Below, piece after piece: positions 59,991-64,000 of a stretch of 64,000 nucleotides of DNA (position 1 is its first letter; every line of letters starts with the position of its first letter). The position numbers were made by a program, and so were the translations under genes. This DNA is from Acidobacteriota bacterium (GTDB lineage: Bacteria > Acidobacteriota > Blastocatellia > Pyrinomonadales > Pyrinomonadaceae), in assembly GCA_020200135.1 (NCBI GenBank), contig JAIVJI010000003.1, positions 1-64,000 of the forward strand, in the 5' to 3' direction. The notes under the pieces were generated by a model, which was given only the letters and a program-made list of their open reading frames with translations, was not told where the DNA came from and ran no database searches.

Positions 59991-61154
59991 ATGGATTATA
60001 CGACGAGAGAACTTTTAAAGAGGTACGCGAAGCTGGCCGTCGGCCAGCCGTTCGCGCCGATACTGCTGAACATTCTGGTGACGAGCGTGTGCGACATGCG
60101 ATGCACGCACTGCTTCTTCACGGACGAGCTGGACGACCGGCCCCGCAAGAAGCTGCAGATGAAGACGCACGAGATCGAGAACATCGCCAAAACGCTCGGC
60201 GGGAACCTCGGCGTGCTCATCCTCGCCGGCGGCGAGCCGTTCACGCGCAAAGACCTCCCCGAGATAGTCCGCGCCTTCTACGAGCACAACCAGCTCGAAT
60301 CGGTCTACCTGATGTCGAACGGGCAGATTCAAAAGCGCATCATCCCGGACGTCAGTCGCATCCTCGAAGAGTGCCCGAACCTGAACGTCACGGTCGCGCT
60401 CGGGCTGGACGGGCTCAAGGAGCAGCACGAGAAGATTCGGCAGAAGCCCGGCTCGTGGGACATCGCCGTCGACACGGCGCGCAAGCTCCAGGACATCAAG
60501 CGCGAGCGCCCGCGTCTGGACATCCAGACCTGCACCTGCTTCATGAACTCGAACCAGGACACCATCTTCGAGTGGTACGACTTCCTTAAATACGAGCTGA
60601 AGCCCGACAAGGTCAACTTCAACTACATCCGACCGCCGTCGGCCGACCCCGTCGAGCTCGACATCGACCACGAGCGTTACGCCAAGCTGGCGCGGATGAT
60701 CGACGACGACTCGCGCCACGCCGCGCTCAAGAACTCTTACGGCGGCGAGGCCGGCTTCTTCAAGGCCGCCATCGACATCTACATGCACGGCCTCATCGAC
60801 CGCGCGCAGCGCGAGCAGAAGGCGCAGATGACCTGCTACGCGGGCACGGCCGGCGCCGTCATCTACGACGAGGGCACGGTCTCGTCCTGCGAGAACAAGT
60901 CGGCGGTGGGGAACCTGCGCGACCACGACTGGAACTTCCAGTCGCTCTGGCGCTCGGGGGCGATGAAGGCGCGGCGCAAGGAGGCGGCCGGCGGCTGCTT
61001 CTGCACGCACGAGTCGAACAGCTACTACCCGAGCCTGCCCTTCAACCCGAAGCACCTGATTCAGATCAAGCGCCTGGAGCGCGAGATGAAGAAGGCGAGC
61101 CGGGAGCTGGCGCGCAAGGAAGAGCAGGCCGGCGGCCTGGCGGTGAAGGCTTGA
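59991..61154 (+). CDS. Radical SAM protein with C-terminal SPASM-like cysteines
   Basis: 387 residues. The N-terminal helix is followed by the radical SAM cluster CDMRCTHC (CxxxCxxC), ILAGGEPFTRKDLPEIV (GGE motif) and VALGLDGLKEQHEKIR. At the C-terminus there are more cysteines (TCYAGTAGAVIYDEGTVSSC, then AGGCFCTHES), which could bind an auxiliary cluster as in SPASM enzymes. The substrate is unknown. No peptide precursor or leader gene was seen nearby. It lies 25 bases before the DUF2059 gene and looks co-transcribed with it and the GT28 gene. Confidence 0.9.
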   Translation: MDYTTRELLKRYAKLAVGQPFAPILLNILVTSVCDMRCTHCFFTDELDDRPRKKLQMKTHEIENIAKTLGGNLGVLILAGGEPFTRKDLPEIVRAFYEHNQLESVYLMSNGQIQKRIIPDVSRILEECPNLNVTVALGLDGLKEQHEKIRQKPGSWDIAVDTARKLQDIKRERPRLDIQTCTCFMNSNQDTIFEWYDFLKYELKPDKVNFNYIRPPSADPVELDIDHERYAKLARMIDDDSRHAALKNSYGGEAGFFKAAIDIYMHGLIDRAQREQKAQMTCYAGTAGAVIYDEGTVSSCENKSAVGNLRDHDWNFQSLWRSGAMKARRKEAAGGCFCTHESNSYYPSLPFNPKHLIQIKRLEREMKKASRELARKEEQAGGLAVKA

Positions 61155-61179
61155 GGGTGCGCGGGGCGGCCTCCCTGAA

Positions 61180-62106
61180 ATGAGTCTAACGAAAATGCAG
61201 ACGCGAGCGGCGCGTGCGGCCCTGACGTGGTCGCTCGCGCTGCTCGCGTTCGCGTGTACCTGCGCCCGGCCGGCGGCGGCCCGGCAGGTCGGCCCCGCGC
61301 CGGACAAGACGGCCTCCGTCAAAAGTCTCCTTGAGGCGTCAGCCGCGCGGCTGCGCTCGGCGGAAGTCTTTGAAGAGCTGCTCGGGCGTTATCAGAAGAA
61401 CTGGCCCGATGCGGTAATCGAGGGTTACAGGTCGAAGCGCCTCTTCGAGGGACTGACCCCCGGCGAGACCGCGCAGATGGAGGCGCTCATCCGCGAGTTC
61501 AGCGACCGGATGTTCAAAGGCATCAAGACGCGCGTGGTCGGCGAACTGCTCACCGAGGAGAGCTTCGTCAGCCTGTGCGCGCCCGTCTTTGAAAAATACC
61601 TCGACGCGGGGGAGATGTCTCGGCTCGCGGTCTTCGCCCGGACGCCTGCGGGGCGGAAGCTGATCGACCTCACTTTCAAAAACCTGCGCGAGGCCGTGGT
61701 CGCCGCGCTAGACGAGAGAGAGTTTTTTAAGGTCTCGCCCTCGCCCGAGGAGGACGAGGCCAAGCTCGACCGCCTGCAGGCGGAGATGCGCGGGGGCGGG
61801 GTCTTCGCCGAAGTGCAGCGCACACTGCTGAAGCGCGCGCCGGGCGTCGCGGCCGAGTTCACGCCGGAAGAGCAGCGTGAGCTGGTCGCCTTCTCGCAGA
61901 CGCCGCTCGGGTCGAAAGTCTCCGGCGTGTGGCTGCCCCTGAGCGCCGAGTTGCTCCAACGCAACGCCGCGCTCTTCGCGCCGCGCGCGGGCGAAATCGC
62001 GGGCCAGGTGATGGAAGAACAGATGGAGTTTTTCAAGGAGCGGACGGCGGAAATTTTAAAGAACGCCGGGCCGCGGAGGCGCGCGAAGCGGCCGGCGCGT
62101 AACTGA
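61180..62106 (+). CDS. Exported DUF2059 protein
   Basis: 308 residues with a signal peptide (LTWSLALLAFACTCARPAAA), containing two helical DUF2059-like segments: LTEESFVSLCAPVFEKYLDAGEMSRLAVFARTPAGRKLIDL and a second around LKRAPGVAAEFTPEEQRELVAFSQTPLGSKV. The duplicated segment SRLAVFARTPAGRK / ELVAFSQTPLGSKV is easy to see. The family is periplasmic and of unknown function. It sits between the radical SAM gene (25 bases) and GT28 (33 bases). The C-terminus is basic. Confidence 0.85.
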   Translation: MSLTKMQTRAARAALTWSLALLAFACTCARPAAARQVGPAPDKTASVKSLLEASAARLRSAEVFEELLGRYQKNWPDAVIEGYRSKRLFEGLTPGETAQMEALIREFSDRMFKGIKTRVVGELLTEESFVSLCAPVFEKYLDAGEMSRLAVFARTPAGRKLIDLTFKNLREAVVAALDEREFFKVSPSPEEDEAKLDRLQAEMRGGGVFAEVQRTLLKRAPGVAAEFTPEEQRELVAFSQTPLGSKVSGVWLPLSAELLQRNAALFAPRAGEIAGQVMEEQMEFFKERTAEILKNAGPRRRAKRPARN

Positions 62107-62139
62107 CAGGCGGCGCCCCGCGCCCGAGACTTCGAGACG

Positions 62140-63342
62140 ATGCCCATACCGAGAGTCCCGAAAATTCTTATCATCTCGTCCGACACGGGCGGGGGGCACA
62201 AGTCCGCCGCGGCGGCCATCGTCGCCGGGGTGCAGAAGTTCGTCGTCGGCGACTCGTACGCGGTGCGCGTCGTGCGCGCCGTCGAGGAGTCGCACCACCT
62301 CTCGGCGAAGCTCGTCGGGTTCTACAACTGGGTGCTGCGCAACCGGCAGCACTGGATGAAGTACCTCTACTGGTTCGTCAACCGCTTCCGCCCCGAGACG
62401 CGCGAGTTCTTTCACCGCCGCAGCATCGGGTTCGTCCGCGACCTCTTCGAGCGCTGGTGCCCGCACGTCGTCGTCAGCGTCCACCCGCTCACGCAGCACA
62501 TCTTCGGCCGCGTGCTCAAGGAGCTGGGGCTCGCCGGCAAGGTGCCGCTCGTCACGGTCGTCACAGACCCCTGCTACGGCTTCTGGAAGGGCTGGGCCTG
62601 CGACGACGTGACGCTCTACCTCGTCGCGAGCGAGGAGGCCAAGCGGCAGCTCGTCGATTACGGCGTCCGCCCCGAGCGCATTAAGGTCTCCGGGATGCCC
62701 GTCCACCCGAAGTTCGAGCTGCCGGACGAGCGCTCGGCGCAGGCCGCGCGGCGCGAGCTGGGGCTCGACCCGCAGAAGTTCACCGTCTTCGTCAACGCCG
62801 GCTGGGTCGGCGGCGGCAACATCCCGCAGATTTTCAGCGAGTTAGTGCGCGGCGAGCTGGACGTACAGGCCATCTTCCTCGCCGGCCGCAACGAAGAGCT
62901 GCGCACCGAGGCCGAGTCGCTCGCCGCCTCGGCGAAGTTCCCCGTCAAGGTCATCGGCTACTCGGAAGAGGTCGAGCGGCTCATGCAGGCTGCGAACGTG
63001 ATGGTCTCCAAGCTCGGCGGGCTGACGACCTTCGAGGCGCTCGCCTGCCGCGTCCCCATCATCGCCGACGCGACCACGCCGCCCATGCCGCAGGAGTCCG
63101 GCGCGGCGACGATGCTCGTCAGGCGCGGCGCCGGCGTCCTCCTCAAACGCGCGAGTGACATCGTGCCCGAGGTGCGTCGGATGGTCGAGGACTCGCGCTA
63201 CTACGCGGGACTGCGCGCCGCGACCGCCGGGGTCGCCTTCCCGGACGCGACCCGCCGCATCGTCGAAGAGATAACCGCGCTGCTGCCCGCGTCCCTCATG
63301 CAGGAGGAGGAGCCGGCCGCGCTCGAACCACACTCCGCCTGA
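62140..63342 (+). CDS. GT28 / MGDG-synthase-like glycosyltransferase
   Basis: 400 residues. The N-terminal donor region LIISSDTGGGHKSAAAAIVAG is the MGDG_synth hallmark, and the C-terminal SKLGGLTTFEALACRVPIIAD is the nucleotide-sugar-binding block of GT28. It resembles diglucosyl- or monogalactosyl-diacylglycerol synthases (UgtP/MurG relatives), which transfer a sugar from UDP-sugar to a lipid at the inner membrane. Sugar and acceptor are not decidable from sequence. It closes the radical SAM-DUF2059-GT28 set. Confidence 0.9.
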   Translation: MPIPRVPKILIISSDTGGGHKSAAAAIVAGVQKFVVGDSYAVRVVRAVEESHHLSAKLVGFYNWVLRNRQHWMKYLYWFVNRFRPETREFFHRRSIGFVRDLFERWCPHVVVSVHPLTQHIFGRVLKELGLAGKVPLVTVVTDPCYGFWKGWACDDVTLYLVASEEAKRQLVDYGVRPERIKVSGMPVHPKFELPDERSAQAARRELGLDPQKFTVFVNAGWVGGGNIPQIFSELVRGELDVQAIFLAGRNEELRTEAESLAASAKFPVKVIGYSEEVERLMQAANVMVSKLGGLTTFEALACRVPIIADATTPPMPQESGAATMLVRRGAGVLLKRASDIVPEVRRMVEDSRYYAGLRAATAGVAFPDATRRIVEEITALLPASLMQEEEPAALEPHSA

Positions 63343-63377
63343 AACCCGCCAAGGCACCCGCCCGACCCCACCCGAAG

Positions 63378-63407
63378 TTGACGCGCCCTCCGCGTTTAAG
63401 CTTTAAT
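63378..63407 (+). promoter_or_regulatory. Candidate promoter of the SDR gene
   Basis: TTGACG (63378-63383), 18-base spacer, TTTAAT (63402-63407). Confidence 0.45.
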
Positions 63408-63482
63408 CGAAACCGCTTTAGTCATCAACAAAACACGCGCGAGAGAGACCGCCGCGTTCGTGTCGAACGGGAGACCTTGACC

Positions 63483-64000
63483 TTGAGCCTTCTTCTGGAA
63501 GGGAAGCGTGCGTTCGTGACTGGCGGGACGCGGGGCCTCGGCGCCGCCCTCTGCGAGGTCTTCGCGCGCGAGGGCGCCGACGTCGCCTTTAACTACCACA
63601 CGCGCGAAGACCTCGCGGAGGAGACGAAAGCCAAGATCGAGGCGCACGGCCGCCGCGCGCACGCCTATAAAATCTCCGTCACCGACCGCCACGCCCTGAA
63701 GCACATGACGAGGGAGCTCGTGCAGGAGTGGGGGGGCCTCGACGTACTCGTCAACAACGCCGCCATCAACCGCGGCGACAATTTCGCCACCACGACCGAC
63801 CGCGCGTGGGACCTGGTCATCGACACGAACGTCAACAGCCTCTTCGCCGTCACCAAGCCCATCTACAAGCAGATGATCCGGCAGCGCAAGGGCTCGATTC
63901 TCAACATCACCTCCATCGGCGCCATCCGCGCACTCCCCACGGCCGTCCACTACGCCACCTCGAAGGCCGCCGTCATCGGCTTCACCAAGTGTCTATCGCG
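63483..64000 (+). CDS. Short-chain dehydrogenase/reductase, FabG-like (3' end outside the window)
   Basis: 172 codons visible; the frame is open to the right edge and so missing from the ORF track. N-terminal Rossmann motif FVTGGTRGLGAAL, LDVLVNNAAINRGDN (NNAx), catalytic Ser in ILNITSIGAIR and YATSKAAVIGFTK (YxxxK). Probably NAD(P)-dependent; substrate unknown, FabG-type acyl reduction possible. No ATG in place. TTG 63483 lies nine bases after GGGAG, and a TTG at 63477 is only three bases after it. Confidence 0.88.
   Translation, partial: MSLLLEGKRAFVTGGTRGLGAALCEVFAREGADVAFNYHTREDLAEETKAKIEAHGRRAHAYKISVTDRHALKHMTRELVQEWGGLDVLVNNAAINRGDNFATTTDRAWDLVIDTNVNSLFAVTKPIYKQMIRQRKGSILNITSIGAIRALPTAVHYATSKAAVIGFTKCLS

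Overview
The window is about 68% G+C, densely coded and non-repetitive. It carries 47 credible protein genes or gene remnants. I recognise no rRNA, tRNA, CRISPR array or insertion sequence. Gene content suggests a Gram-negative acidobacterium, most likely of the Blastocatellia / Pyrinomonadales type. The clues are a giant SBBP/BNR/DUF11/Calx-beta/DUF4214 exported protein, an acidobacterial VWFA-related protein, CheB/CheR-PAS-kinase fusions, a long-form inositol-phosphate synthase, and a heptose LPS-core cluster. There is no ribosomal marker, so the taxon is an inference.

Layout. 1-11.6 kb is a signalling region: a CheB/CheR/PAS/kinase fusion, a divergent CheB, a degenerate receiver, a Crp/Fnr regulator and a hybrid PAS-GAF kinase, with an M1-family aminopeptidase between them. 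11.6-18.4 kb holds housekeeping genes on the plus strand: a broken release-factor-like gene, plsY-gpsA-smpB-pepA, a membrane J-domain protein, and a small ORF coupled to a HEAT-repeat protein, ending in a strong terminator. 18.4-21.5 kb has a single-domain Clp-type AAA+ ATPase and inositol-3-phosphate synthase. 21.9-28.5 kb is one 2208-residue mosaic surface or exported protein with a structured leader. 28.6-36.4 kb reads on the minus strand: a VWA protein, then a GH57-glgB-GDPD-AraC operon in which glgB is broken. 36.5-42.5 kb carries DUF3108 and the LPS inner-core heptose cluster (waaF, gmhB, rfaE1, rfaE2, waaC-like, ICMT-like). 42.5-53 kb has a K+ channel, a small-gene pair, a class A PBP, a VWA protein, nifS-nifU, a glycine-zipper protein, a DUF62 SAM hydrolase and citrate synthase. 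53-64 kb has a CPBP protease, ntrY-ntrX, a lone DUF262/HNH protein, a radical SAM-DUF2059-GT28 cassette and a partial SDR gene.

Three features stand out. (1) Three otherwise normal genes (CheB/CheR fusion, release-factor-like gene, glgB) have lost an internal segment, and a fourth (M1 peptidase) may have; this is either assembly loss or real deletion. (2) There are two families of intergenic elements built from tandem 7-bp units arranged as inverted repeats: three copies of a GTRAACC type and one of a GTCTGGA type. Two of the GTRAACC copies supply the last codons and stop of the adjacent gene. (3) The 15.74-16.16 kb gap contains stacked palindromes and a perfect 21-bp inverted repeat upstream of the J-domain gene. 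No complete novel system is proven. The best leads are the heptamer hairpins, the palindrome cluster, the leader of the giant gene, and the radical SAM-DUF2059-GT28 cassette.
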